In this document: piece by piece, positions 26,224 through 35,900 of the stretch
How the letters are laid out: every line of letters begins with the position of its first letter
Numbering within the stretch: the first letter of the stretch is position 1
NCBI RefSeq assembly: GCF_009711165.2
Contig: NZ_WMID02000001.1
Location: 248,001 to 312,000 of the forward strand
Source: Flavobacterium sp. MC2016-06
GTDB lineage: Bacteria; Bacteroidota; Bacteroidia; Flavobacteriales; Flavobacteriaceae
DNA length: 64,000 nucleotides
Direction of reading: 5' to 3'
Made by a program: the position numbers and the translations under genes
Notes under the pieces: generated by a model
The model's database searches: none
Told to the model about the DNA's origin: nothing
Seen by the model: only the letters and a program-made list of their open reading frames with translations

Positions 26224-26290
26224 TCGGGGAATTATTCATATCAAAATTTGGCGAGTATTATGCGAATTTTTAAACGGCTATCTAATAACA

Positions 26291-26920
26291 TTAATAAACT
26301 TTCGTTATCATTTCATCTATTGGCAAACGAACTTTTTTCATAGTTGCCATGTAGTCTTTTTCCAAATCACGGTATCCTAAAGCAAGGATAACTGCGGAAT
26401 GCAGCCCTTTCTCTTTCAAACCCAGAACGGCATCGATAATAGAAGCATTAAATCCTTCGATAGGAGTGGCGTCCACTTTCAATTCTGCCGCAGCAATAAG
26501 TGCTGTTCCTAGTGCAATATAAGCCTGTTTGGCAGCCCAAAGAATTTTTTGTTCTGCGTTAATAGCGCCAAAATAAGCATGCAGTCCATTTCTAAATCCT
26601 GATAAGGCACCAGCATCAAGACCTCTTTGTTTTTCTGTCATTGTCATGTAATCGTCAATGTAAGCTGGAGTCACGTCATTAAATGCAGCAAAAACCAACA
26701 AATGAGAGCAGGAGCTAATCTGACCATTATAAGAGTCAGCACCTAATTTTTTTTGGATTTCTGGGTTGCTTACAACAAAAATACGGTAAGACTGCAGACC
26801 GCAAGAAGATGCTGAAAGATTTATAGCTTCTAATATCTGATCAACTTTTTCTTCTGTTACTTTAAGGGTGCTGTAAGCTTTTGCGGCGTAGCGCCATTTT
26901 AAATTTTCTATCAAATTCAT
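26291..26920 (-). CDS. Nitroreductase-family NAD(P)H oxidoreductase
   Basis: 209 residues from the ATG at 26920. Features of NfsB-like FMN enzymes include KWRYAAKAYSTLKVTEEKVD near the start, SASSCGLQSYRIFVV at residues about 40-55, and the C-terminal LALGYRDLEKDYMA. It is divergent from mesX. Since MesX/MesD methionine synthesis depends on oxygen and probably reduced flavin, a flavin-reducing role is possible but unproven. A longer start at 26947 is less likely. Confidence 0.85.
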   Translation of the reverse strand: MNLIENLKWRYAAKAYSTLKVTEEKVDQILEAINLSASSCGLQSYRIFVVSNPEIQKKLGADSYNGQISSCSHLLVFAAFNDVTPAYIDDYMTMTEKQRGLDAGALSGFRNGLHAYFGAINAEQKILWAAKQAYIALGTALIAAAELKVDATPIEGFNASIIDAVLGLKEKGLHSAVILALGYRDLEKDYMATMKKVRLPIDEMITKVY

Positions 26921-27024
26921 TGCAATATCTATCTTAAATTTTGGCAAATATAAATTATATTGTTTTCTTTTTCGAGTCTTGAGTTGCTGTGGGAAACTTC
27001 AAATCAGTCATTTCCTAGTTCCCT

Positions 27025-27111
27025 AAAGAATAATTATCTGTTTTCCTTCATTATTATATTTATATAAAGATTAATAATCTTCAAAAATGTATTAAAAAAG
27101 AATAATTATCT
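27025..27111. promoter_or_regulatory. Repeated 15-mer between nitroreductase and mesX
   Basis: AAAGAATAATTATCT occurs identically at 27025-27039 and 27097-27111, 72 bases apart. Each is a near-palindrome around AATAATTATC. A further near-palindrome, AAGATTAATAATCTT, lies between them. This looks like a pair of operator sites ahead of the methionine genes; the Lrp-type regulator at 30690 is one candidate binder. Confidence 0.45.
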
Positions 27112-27188
27112 TAATTTTTTATTTTTATAAAATATTAAATCTTTTATTTTCAATTTTGCAGGGTAAAAAAACTAAAAGTTGTCATCAG

Positions 27189-28241
27189 ATGAAAGCGAAC
27201 ATACAAGAAGATTTAAGAGTAAACGAAAAGCAGGATATTGGAAATACCCAGAATACAATCAAGAATGATTTTGCATTCACACTAGAGAGCACTTGTTTAG
27301 ATGAAAACTATCACCCTTCAAGTCAAACGCGTTTGACAACCAATTTTGCAAACTTGGCTAGAGGAGCTAATCGCCAGCAAAACTTGCGCAATGCCTTAAA
27401 TATGATTAACAATCGATTTAATGCATTGGCTCATCTGGATAATCCAAAAGCTGATCGTTACCTTGTAGAACTTGAGATCATCACAGTAACGATGAGTATT
27501 GATGATAAGGATGGTCTTAAAAATCTGCCGTTGATTGAAGTTTTAAAAACGAATATTTTTGACCGCAAGACTAGCCAGCGTATTGAAGGGATTGCCGGAA
27601 ATAATTTTTCTTCTTACGTTCGTGATTATGATTTCAGTATTTTATTGATCGAGCACAATAAAAATAAATCTAATTTTTGTATTCCTGAAAACTTTGGTGA
27701 TTTGCACGGAAAACTTTATAAGTGCTTTGTGAATTCAGCCACTTACAAAGAGCACTTTAAGATGTCACCAATCATTTGTCTAAGTGTATCGAGCAACAAA
27801 ACGTATACTCGCACTGAGTATCAGCATCCGGTTCTGGGTTTTGAGTATCTGCAGGATCAGTATTCTATTACTGATGAATATTTCTCTAAAATGGGCTTAA
27901 AAGTTCGTTTTTTCATGCCTGAGAACAGTGTGGCACCGATGGCTTTTTATCATTCCGGAGATCTGCTTGCTGATTATACTGATCTTGGACTAATCAGCTC
28001 AATCAGCACGATGGAGACTTTCCAGAAGATTTATCGCCCTGAAATTTACAATGCAAATTCAGTGGCTGGGAAAATTTACCAACCTAGTCTTAAACACGAA
28101 GATTATTCGCTGACTCGCGTGGATTATGACCGCGAAGAACGCAGCCAATTGGCTGTTGAACAAGGTAAATATGCAGAAGAGCATTTCATTAAACCTTACA
28201 AAAGTCTCTTGGAACAATGGTCTGCTAATTTTACCATTTAA
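27189..28241 (+). CDS. mesX: MesX (DUF1852), partner of the oxygen-dependent methionine synthase
   Basis: 350 residues from ATG 27189; a TTG at 27156 is also in frame. The sequence (TFESTCLDENYHPSSQTRLTTNFANLARG-type opening, and HPVLGFEYLQDQYSITDEYF) matches the DUF1852 family as I know it. DUF1852 proteins, named MesX, are required for the folate-independent methionine synthase MesD, which is encoded 30 bases downstream here. The catalytic role of MesX is not established. Soluble, with no signal peptide. Confidence 0.85.
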   Translation: MKANIQEDLRVNEKQDIGNTQNTIKNDFAFTLESTCLDENYHPSSQTRLTTNFANLARGANRQQNLRNALNMINNRFNALAHLDNPKADRYLVELEIITVTMSIDDKDGLKNLPLIEVLKTNIFDRKTSQRIEGIAGNNFSSYVRDYDFSILLIEHNKNKSNFCIPENFGDLHGKLYKCFVNSATYKEHFKMSPIICLSVSSNKTYTRTEYQHPVLGFEYLQDQYSITDEYFSKMGLKVRFFMPENSVAPMAFYHSGDLLADYTDLGLISSISTMETFQKIYRPEIYNANSVAGKIYQPSLKHEDYSLTRVDYDREERSQLAVEQGKYAEEHFIKPYKSLLEQWSANFTI

Positions 28242-28271
28242 TTGATTACAACGCATTAAAATTATACTATT

Positions 28272-29303
28272 ATGAAGAAATTAATATTGCCCACCTCTAT
28301 TGTTGGAAGTTTACCCAAACCTGCCTGGCTTGCTCCACCCGAAAAACTTTGGTCACCATGGAAATTAGAAGGCGATCAGCTAATTGAAGGGAAACAAGAT
28401 GCTTTACGCATTTCTCTGCAGGAACAACAATTGGCAGATCTGGATATCATTTGTGACGGCGAGCAGACACGCCAGCATTTTGTAACGACTTTTATCGAGC
28501 ATTTAAGCGGTGTGGATTTTGAAAATCGTAAAACAGTAAAAATCCGTAACCGTTATGACGCGAGTGTCCCAGTGGTTGTAGGTGAGGTTGCACGTCAAAA
28601 AGCAGTTTTTGTTGAAGATGCTAAATTTTTACGCAAACAGACTAATAAGCCTATAAAATGGGCATTGCCAGGCCCGTTGACAATGGTAGACACTTTGTAC
28701 GACAACCATTATAAAAGCCGAGAAAAATTGGCATGGGAATTTGCGAAAGCACTCAATGAAGAAGCAAGAGAACTTCAAGACGCAGGAGTGGATATTATCC
28801 AGTTTGATGAGCCTGCATTTAATGTGTTCTTTGATGAAGTAAACGATTGGGGAATGGCAGCATTAGAAAGAGCCATTGAAGGTTTACACTGTCAAACCGC
28901 GGTTCATATTTGCTATGGTTATGGAATACAGGCAAATACTGATTGGAAAAAGACATTAGGTTCAGAGTGGCGACAATACGAAGAAATTTTTCCGAAAATT
29001 CAAAAATCTAAAATTGATATAGTGTCTTTAGAATGTCACAACTCCAATGTGCCTTTAAATTTAATGGAACTTGTTCGCGGTAAAAAAGTAATGGTAGGTG
29101 CCATTGATGTGGCAACCAACACTATCGAAACACCAGAAGAAGTAGCTGATACCCTGCGTAAAGCTCTTGAGTTTGTAGATGCCGAAAATCTTTACCCTTC
29201 TACAAACTGCGGTATGGCTCCGCTGTCTCGAAACGTAGCTAGCGGCAAGTTAAGTGCTTTAAGCGCAGGGGCAGAAATTATACGTAAAGAACTTGGTATT
29301 TAG
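28272..29303 (+). CDS. mesD: MesD, folate-independent methionine synthase
   Basis: 343 residues corresponding to the catalytic barrel of MetE only. Conserved pieces are LPTSIVGSLPKPAW, CDGEQTRQHF, the His/Cys zinc-site region AVHICYGYG, LECHNSN and the C-terminal STNCGMAPLSR, whose Cys is the last zinc ligand. The folate-binding N-terminal domain of MetE is absent. Pairing with DUF1852 assigns it to MesD, whose methyl donor is not folate and whose activity needs oxygen. Forms an operon with mesX. Confidence 0.88.
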   Translation: MKKLILPTSIVGSLPKPAWLAPPEKLWSPWKLEGDQLIEGKQDALRISLQEQQLADLDIICDGEQTRQHFVTTFIEHLSGVDFENRKTVKIRNRYDASVPVVVGEVARQKAVFVEDAKFLRKQTNKPIKWALPGPLTMVDTLYDNHYKSREKLAWEFAKALNEEARELQDAGVDIIQFDEPAFNVFFDEVNDWGMAALERAIEGLHCQTAVHICYGYGIQANTDWKKTLGSEWRQYEEIFPKIQKSKIDIVSLECHNSNVPLNLMELVRGKKVMVGAIDVATNTIETPEEVADTLRKALEFVDAENLYPSTNCGMAPLSRNVASGKLSALSAGAEIIRKELGI

Positions 29304-29469
29304 TTTCAATGTATTAATTTGAATAGGGTTTCCTTGTTTGAAGCCTGCTGTCCGTAGAATTTAACAGATCGATTCTGCGGACATACTAATGAATCTAGAG
29401 AATCCACGTTTATCTGCGTAAGATATTTTTGTAATCTTGACTCTACGGAGTAATAATATTTAAAACACA

Positions 29470-30462
29470 TTGAAGAAATTATTAGAAGTATTAAAAAAAG
29501 CAGGTTTCGACGGTTTCCTGTTAATGATAGCCACCATGATTCTGATGGCTTATTTTTTGCCAAAGCCAGGTATGGTCAAAGAACCTGTTTCGCTGGAAGA
29601 GATTGCCAATGCTGGCGTTTCCTTTATTTTCTTGTTTTATGGCATGCGACTCAGTGTTGAAAAACTAAAAGCTGGACTTTCTAACTGGAAAATGCACATT
29701 GTCGTACAGTTGACAACCTTTTTATTTTTTCCGCTCATTGTTTTGGCATTTCGCCCGTTGTTTATCAATAATGGCTTCGAGCTGCTTTGGCTGGGTGTAT
29801 TTTTTCTGGCAGCTTTACCGTCTACAGTATCCTCTTCTGTGGTCATGGTTTCCATCGCCAAGGGAAACATTCCCGCAGCCATTTTCAATGCGAGTATTTC
29901 CAGTTTGATCGGAGTAGTGGTTACGCCGCTCTGGGTTGGGCTGTTTATAGCTTCTGCAACAGGCGATTTTGATGTCACTCAAATCGTCATAAAGTTGATT
30001 CTTCAAGTCTTGTTGCCTGTCATCATTGGTATAAGCCTCAATTCCCGTTTAGGAGCCATTGCCGAAAAATACAAGAAGCAGCTCAAATATTTCGATCAGG
30101 CAGTTATTCTAACGATTATTTACACGTCTTTTTGCAAGTCATTTTCCCAACATCTTTTTGAAGGCTTCACCACCCTTGAACTTGCTGGACTCGCTGTAGG
30201 GCTGATGGCGTTGTTTTTTGCCGTATTCTTTTGTGTTGGACTACTCAGCCGCCTGTTTGGTTTTTCAGATGAAGATCGTATTACTGTTTTATTCTGCGGG
30301 TCTAAAAAATCATTGGTACACGGCACTGTTATGTCAAAAGTTCTTTTTCAGCACAGTACCATCACCGGCATCGTATTGCTGCCACTCATGCTTTATCATG
30401 CCTTGCAATTGATTACCGCTAGTATCATCGCTCAGGGTATGGCTCGCCGAAAAGAAGTATAA
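29470..30462 (+). CDS. Bile acid:sodium symporter-like (SBF) transporter
   Basis: 330 residues with nine to ten transmembrane helices and no soluble domain. FDGFLLMIATMILMAYFLP opens the first helix. The conserved crossing regions read FLAALPSTVSSSVVMVSIAKGN and IFNASISSLIGVVVTPLW, as in YfeH-type SBF_like proteins (PF13593). The start is a TTG at 29470; an internal ATG at 29524 would remove part of helix 1. It lies 167 bases after mesD. The substrate is unknown; a methionine-related compound is conceivable from position only. Confidence 0.82.
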   Translation: MKKLLEVLKKAGFDGFLLMIATMILMAYFLPKPGMVKEPVSLEEIANAGVSFIFLFYGMRLSVEKLKAGLSNWKMHIVVQLTTFLFFPLIVLAFRPLFINNGFELLWLGVFFLAALPSTVSSSVVMVSIAKGNIPAAIFNASISSLIGVVVTPLWVGLFIASATGDFDVTQIVIKLILQVLLPVIIGISLNSRLGAIAEKYKKQLKYFDQAVILTIIYTSFCKSFSQHLFEGFTTLELAGLAVGLMALFFAVFFCVGLLSRLFGFSDEDRITVLFCGSKKSLVHGTVMSKVLFQHSTITGIVLLPLMLYHALQLITASIIAQGMARRKEV

Positions 30463-30479
30463 TTTTATTTATGATATGA

Positions 30480-30504
30480 CCCTTTATCTTTTTTCGATAA
30501 AGGG
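30480..30504. terminator. Hairpin after the SBF transporter gene
   Basis: CCCTTTATC and GATAAAGGG form a perfect 9-bp stem with a 7-base, T-rich loop, 18 bases after the stop. There is no T-run on either strand, so it may be an RNA-stabilising hairpin. Confidence 0.45.
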
Positions 30505-30689
30505 CACCAAGGATAACGCTCCCTGCTATAAAATAATGCCTTTAAGATTTTTATACTGTAAAAATACATTTTGCAGGTTGTTGTGTTTTTAACTTCTGTA
30601 AAATAAGATTTTTGTATTGTTTTTGGTTATATTTGAAGAATTTTATTCTGATTTAAAAATAAATTAAACCTGTTTTAAAGTAATATTCT

Positions 30690-31142
30690 ATGGAACAAAT
30701 AGACGATATTGATCTTCAGTTATTAAATATACTTCACGATAATTCTAAATACACTGTAAAAGAGCTTGCTAAAATGGTAAATCTTTCGGCATCGCCTGTT
30801 TTTGAGCGGATTAAAAGATTGGAGAATAATGGTTATATTAAGAAGTATATAGCACTACTGGATGCAGAAAAACTAAACAGAGGTTTTATTGTCTTCTGTA
30901 ATATTAAACTTAAACAGCACGATCGTAATATCGGGAATCAGTTTGTTAATGATATTATGAAAATAGAAGAAGTTGTAGAATGTTACAATATCTCAGGAGA
31001 TTACGATTTTTTAATGAAAGTTTCTGCCAAAGATATGAAGCATTATCAGGATTTTGTTTTTAATAAATTGGGATCAGTTGAAAGTATTGGGAGTACCCAA
31101 AGTACCTTTGTTATGTCGGAGATAAAAAATATGTATGGATAG
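30690..31142 (+). CDS. Lrp/AsnC family transcriptional regulator
   Basis: 150 residues, the normal size. The N-terminal helix-turn-helix (YTVKELAKMVNLSASPVFER IKRLEN) is followed by the RAM ligand domain (VVECYNISGDYDFLMKVSAKD, the conserved G-D-Y-D-F-L region). Family members sense amino acids and often regulate a nearby transporter or methionine/leucine genes. Its position after mesX-mesD and the transporter suggests it may control them. Confidence 0.92.
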   Translation: MEQIDDIDLQLLNILHDNSKYTVKELAKMVNLSASPVFERIKRLENNGYIKKYIALLDAEKLNRGFIVFCNIKLKQHDRNIGNQFVNDIMKIEEVVECYNISGDYDFLMKVSAKDMKHYQDFVFNKLGSVESIGSTQSTFVMSEIKNMYG

Positions 31143-31309
31143 TTCCGCGATGGTATATTTATTTGAAATTCGCCTCAGCTTTTGTAAGCAGTAAGGCTCA
31201 TCTTTAAATTGTTTTTTGCTAATATTCACTCTATTTCAATACGTCATAAGTCTAAAATCTGAAATCACTAACTTTGAAACACTACCATATAGTTGCGTAT
31301 GACAAAAGC

Positions 31310-31340
31310 AAAAAGCCACTCCGTTATGGAATGGCTTTAT
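31310..31340 (-). terminator. Terminator of the 31.4-32.4 kb gene pair
   Basis: AAAGCCACTCC and GGAATGGCTTT pair around GTTAT. On the minus strand the stem is followed by TTTTTGC. It lies 44 bases after the end of the hypothetical gene at 31384. Confidence 0.6.
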
Positions 31341-31383
31341 TGATTCACTTTGCGGGCACAGATTACAAATTTGCGCTATCGGG

Positions 31384-32004
31384 CTAAAGCTTTGTGACTC
31401 TATAACCGCTACTATCTGACCTAACAATATAGTATGCAATCTTGTTAGCTATTACAACCGTAACATTAAAGTAGACAAATTGTTTAAAGGCTATTTCACC
31501 CCTAATTTCATCAAAATTATTTTTATTGAAAAAGTTATATAAAACAATTACATCATCCGAATTTGATTTTAGGGATTCTTCAGAAGAAGATTTTATATAG
31601 GGAATATTATTAATAATTGTTCTCCCATTCTTCTTTTCTTCGATTAGTGTATACTCAGCTATCATGACTTTATTATTATAAAAAAAATAAGATGCTTCGT
31701 TTCTTCTCCCATTAAAATCACGGACGACATCGATAATAATTATTCTTTTATTTTTAAGAATATTCAAAGAGTTCAAAATCTTATTCCTTATCTCAATCTT
31801 CTTATCGAAGTAATATGTTTCATCCTCAACAATCTGTTTAGATATATCTGGGAAATCTTTATATTCTTGTTTTATTTCACTTATTTTATTTTTGAAATAA
31901 TTTTTATAAGGTTGATTTATTTTGTTTATAGTTATTTCCTGAGAAAAACATATTTGGGTTAAAAGCCCTAAAAAAGTTAAAAATATTTTCTTAATGACAT
32001 TCAT
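31384..32004 (-). CDS. Exported hypothetical protein, possible immunity partner
   Basis: 206 residues with a signal peptide (IFLTFLGLLTQICFSQ). The mature part is Lys/Asn-rich with alternating helices and strands (NKRIIIIDVVRDFNGRR, IAFKQFVYFNVTVVIANKIA). I do not recognise a family. It overlaps the end of the zincin toxin-tip gene by 14 bases, the usual relation between a toxin and its immunity gene. An exported immunity protein would fit a toxin acting in the periplasm. Confidence 0.6.
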   Translation of the reverse strand: MNVIKKIFLTFLGLLTQICFSQEITINKINQPYKNYFKNKISEIKQEYKDFPDISKQIVEDETYYFDKKIEIRNKILNSLNILKNKRIIIIDVVRDFNGRRNEASYFFYNNKVMIAEYTLIEEKKNGRTIINNIPYIKSSSEESLKSNSDDVIVLYNFFNKNNFDEIRGEIAFKQFVYFNVTVVIANKIAYYIVRSDSSGYRVTKL

Positions 32005-32392
32005 TGTAGTTAAATCTTGAATTTAATATTACTCCTCCACTTGCTTTTATTCCATCTCTAATACTTGCTTCCAATTGTTTAGAAGTTGTAGTATTAGAAT
32101 GGAGGTATCTAGATCCGGAAATAATATAATATACACTATTTCCTTGATTATCAATAATTGTAGATAAAGGATTAGGTATAAAACTATTAGATTGCTTATT
32201 AAATAAAGAGGAATAATGAGTTCTTAACGGTAATCCTGCTTCAGATCTGATCTTATTTTCAATATGCGTTGCTCTAATTTCACTTCTAGATACATCATCC
32301 TTATACCATGAATCATTAATTTTGGTAAGATCATTTACATGCCCTATTTCATGCCCTAAAGTTACAAAAAATGGACTTTCTTGAAAACCAGC
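31991..32392 (-). pseudogene. Detached C-terminal zincin toxin domain
   Basis: About 134 residues. GHEIGHVND carries the HExxH zinc-protease motif near the start, and SRSEIRATHIENKIRSEAG supplies a possible third-ligand Glu, as in toxin-associated M91-like peptidases. The frame has no proper start: it is open to a GTG at 32419, but the first 9 codons are encoded by a palindrome (32393-32416). The likely history is loss of the large delivery protein, leaving an orphan tip with its downstream partner. Expression is uncertain. Confidence 0.6.
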
Positions 32393-32416
32393 TGTCCGAA
32401 GTCTCCCGACTTCGGA
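32393..32416. repeat. Perfect inverted repeat at the toxin-tip breakpoint
   Basis: GTCCGAAGTC and GACTTCGGAC are separated by four bases, giving a perfect 10-bp hairpin exactly where the toxin frame loses similarity to protein sequence. It may be a recombination or insertion scar. Confidence 0.65.
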
Positions 32417-32502
32417 CACGTTTATTATGTCCTAATTCCTTTTTTAAATTTTAACAGCAACAAAATTTAGTATAATCAACCAAACATCTCCCAAAAATCC
32501 AT

Positions 32503-32620
32503 AAAAAAATCCCATTCCGTTAGAAATGGGATTTTAATTTTGTGACGGTTACTGAACAATTTACAAACCATTTTATGAATGATTTAAAGAAATTGGCTTA
32601 TTATCAAGTGAATTTGTAAG
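32503..32620. repeat. Hairpin plus dispersed intergenic repeat (variant 1)
   Basis: A bidirectional terminator-like stem (AATCCCATT/AAATGGGATT) is followed by TTTTGTGACGGTTACTGAAC and ATGAATGATTTAAAGAAATT. The same order, hairpin then TTTTGTGAC-type sequence, occurs at 47081 and 56218, and the GGTTACTGAACAATTTA variant recurs at 56720. Confidence 0.55.
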
Positions 32621-32935
32621 ATTAATTCTTTAATATTTTATTAGGAAAGTTAAGTTTTATTCTATCTAAAGTTAAAATATAATTTGAAGATAATCCTGTT
32701 CAAAATTTGGTGATGTTTGAGGAATTGAAATTTAATTTTTTTCAAATGTAATAAAACAATTCTTTGAACCACTTCACGCTTGAAAATGTGGTTTTTTGTA
32801 TGTTTTTATAAAATTTTTTCACAAGCGAAAATTTCTTTCAGTAGATTTTTTAATTTTTATTTATTTAACAGTTTATGTAAGATATTGGTTAATATTCTAT
32901 ACATTCGCACTTCGATATTAACAAAAAATTAACCT
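32621..32935. other. AT-rich leader region of the LRR gene
   Basis: No gene seen. TGAAAATGTGGTTTTTT (32781-32797) is repeated in the terminator after the LRR gene (36506-36522), so the gene is flanked by matching sequence. TACATTCG (32900-32907) differs from the TAnnTTTG promoter box by one base. Confidence 0.45.
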
Positions 32936-35900
32936 ATGAAAATAAAATTACTCTTTATCCTGCTTTTGGTTAGCGTATCTTCTTTTGCTCAATATACACT
33001 TATCCCCGATACGTATTTTGAAACAGAACTAATCAGTCAGGGAATTGATTCTGGTACACCGGATGGTAAAGTTTTGACTTCAAAAATAAACACCCTGACT
33101 ACTTTGAATGTTCGCGCAAGTAACATTAAAGATTTGACCGGGATTCAGGATTTTACTGCTTTGAAATCTTTGTTTTGTGATACCAATCAATTAACAGCTT
33201 TAGATGTTTCCAGGAATACTGCTTTAACATACCTGAGTTTTGGAGACAATTACTTAACGGTTGTAGATGTTTCCAAGAATACTGCTTTAATAGAGTTACG
33301 TTGTTATCATAATCAATTAGCAGCTTTAGATGTTTCCAAGAATACTGCTTTAATAACTTTATATTGTTATGAGAATCAATTAAAGACTTTAGATGTTTCT
33401 AAGAATACTGCTTTAACATACTTTAATTGTTCTTACAATCAATTAGCGGAACTGAATTTGAAGAATGGAAATAATTCTAAATTATCGACGAATAGTCTCT
33501 TTTATGGCAATAACTTAAGCTGTATTCAGGTAGATAATGTGGCTTATGCTAATGCAAATTGGGGTTCAGCCAAAGATGATGAGGCAAGTTATAATACAGA
33601 TTGCTCGGCTGTTATTCAATACACTCTTATTCCTGATGTGAATTTCGAAAAAATGTTAATTCTACTTGGTTATGATTTTGGAACATCTGACGGAAAAGTG
33701 CCTACATCTAAGATTTCTGGGGTAACTTCTTTGGATATTTCTGGTAGATCTATTAGTAATTTAACCGGAATTCAAGATTTTGTGGCTTTACAGTCATTAA
33801 ATTGTAGCAGTAATCAATTAAAGGCTTTAGATTTTTCTAAGAATACTGCTTTAACAAGTTTAGTTTGTAACTCAAATCAATTAGCGACTTTAGATGTTTC
33901 TAAGAATGTCGCTTTACAATATTTACAGTGTTATTCTAATCAATTAACGGTTTTAGATGTTTCTAACAATACTGCTTTAAAGCAATTATCGTGTTATTCT
34001 AATCAATTAACAACTTTAGATGTTTCTAATAATACTGCTCTAACATATTTACATTGTTATTCTAATCAATTAACAAGCTTAAATGTTTCTCAAAATGTTT
34101 CTTTGACAGAATTAAAATGTTATTCTAATAACTTAACAAGTTTCGATGTTTCTAAGAGTATTGTTTTAACAAAATTATATTGCTATTCTAATCAGTTAAC
34201 TGCTTTAGATGTTTCTAAGAATATTGCTTTAATCGAACTATATTGTTATTCTAATCAATTAACGGCTTTAGATATTTCTAAGAATACTACTTTAAAATAT
34301 ATAGACTGTAGCTCAAATCAATTAACGGGTTTAAATTTGAAGAATGGAAATAATACTAATTTTAGCACCTACAAATTTACAAACAACCCTAATTTAAGTT
34401 GTATTCAGGTAGATAATGATTATTATTCTAATAGCAGTTGGAAGTCATATAAAGACGCTACGGCAAGTTATAATAAAGATTGCCTAACTTACACCCTTAT
34501 TCCTGATGTGAATTTTGAAAAAAAGTTAATCTCTTTAGGAATTGATTCCGCAACAGTTGATGGACAAGTGCCAACTTATAAAATAAATACATTAACCGAT
34601 TTGGATGTATCCAATAGTTCAATTGCTGATTTAAGTGGTATTCAGGGATTTGTGGGTTTGTATACATTAAATTGTAGCGGTAATCAATTAACAGCTTTAG
34701 ATGTTTCTAAAAATAAGTCTATATATTCTTTAAACTGTAGTTCAAATCAATTGACTAGTTTAAATTTAAAGACTGGAACTAATACTTATTTAAGTACCAG
34801 AAACTTTAAAAACAATCCTAATTTAAGTTGTATTCAGGTAGATGACTTTTCTTATTCTAATAAAAATTGGGTTAAAGACAGAGATGCTACGGCAAATTAT
34901 AGTATAGATTGTTCAGTTGCTCTTCAATTCACCCTTATTCCTGATGTGAATTTTGAAAAAGAACTAATCAGTCAGGGGATTGATTTGGATGGTGAAAACG
35001 GAAAAGTGTTAACAGCTAGTATTTCTTCATTGACTTTTTTGGATACTCACAGTAATAACATTACTGATTTAACCGGAATTCAAGATTTTACGTCTTTACA
35101 TACATTTTATTGTATAGGTAATCAATTAACGACTTTAGATCTTTCGAAAAATACTGCTTTAGAAAGCTTAATGTGTGAATCTAACAAATTAACAAGCTTA
35201 GATGTTTCTAAAAATACTGCTTTGAGATTTTTAAGTTGTATTAATAATCAATTAACAGTTTTAGATGTTTCTAAAAATACTGCTTTAGAACAATTAGTGT
35301 GTTATTCTAATAAATTAACAGCTTTAGATGTTTCTAAAAATACTGCTTTGATAAATTTACTTTGTTATAATAATCAATTAACGAGTTTAAATTTGAAGAA
35401 TGGAAAGAATGTTAAATTAAGCAACAGAGATTTTAAAACTAATCCTAATTTAAGCTGTATTCAGGTAGATGATGTTGCTTATTCTAATGCAAATTGGGCT
35501 ACAGCCAAAGATGCTACGGCAAGTTATAGTGAAGGTTGCCCTCCTTACATTGTTGCAGTTAGCAGTGCGTTTGAAGACAAATTAATCGCTTTAGGAGTCG
35601 ATAAGGATGGAAAAAACGGTTCTGTTTTGTTTGCGAGTATAACAAATGTAACCAGCTTAGATGTGTCCAATTCCGGTATCACCAGTTTATCAGGAATCGA
35701 ATATTTTTCAAAGCTAGAAACCTTAAACTGTCAGGGAAATTTATTGACTTCAATAGATTTGTCTTCCAACCTTGCATTGAAATATTTAGATTGTTCAAAT
35801 AATCCGTTATCGGCTTTAGATGTTTCTAAAAACACCCAACTTACAGAATTGTATTGTGATGGTATCGTAACAATCACCAAAAAAATCAATGCCAAAACCA

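Noticed and set aside
26948..27188. A SAM or other riboswitch ahead of the methionine genes.
   Set aside because: No conserved riboswitch core could be seen; only the repeated 15-mers and short palindromes are present.
29306..29563. Minus-strand 85-codon frame with a hydrophobic segment.
   Set aside because: Its first part overlaps the start of the transporter gene in antisense and the rest lies in a leader region; no supporting context.
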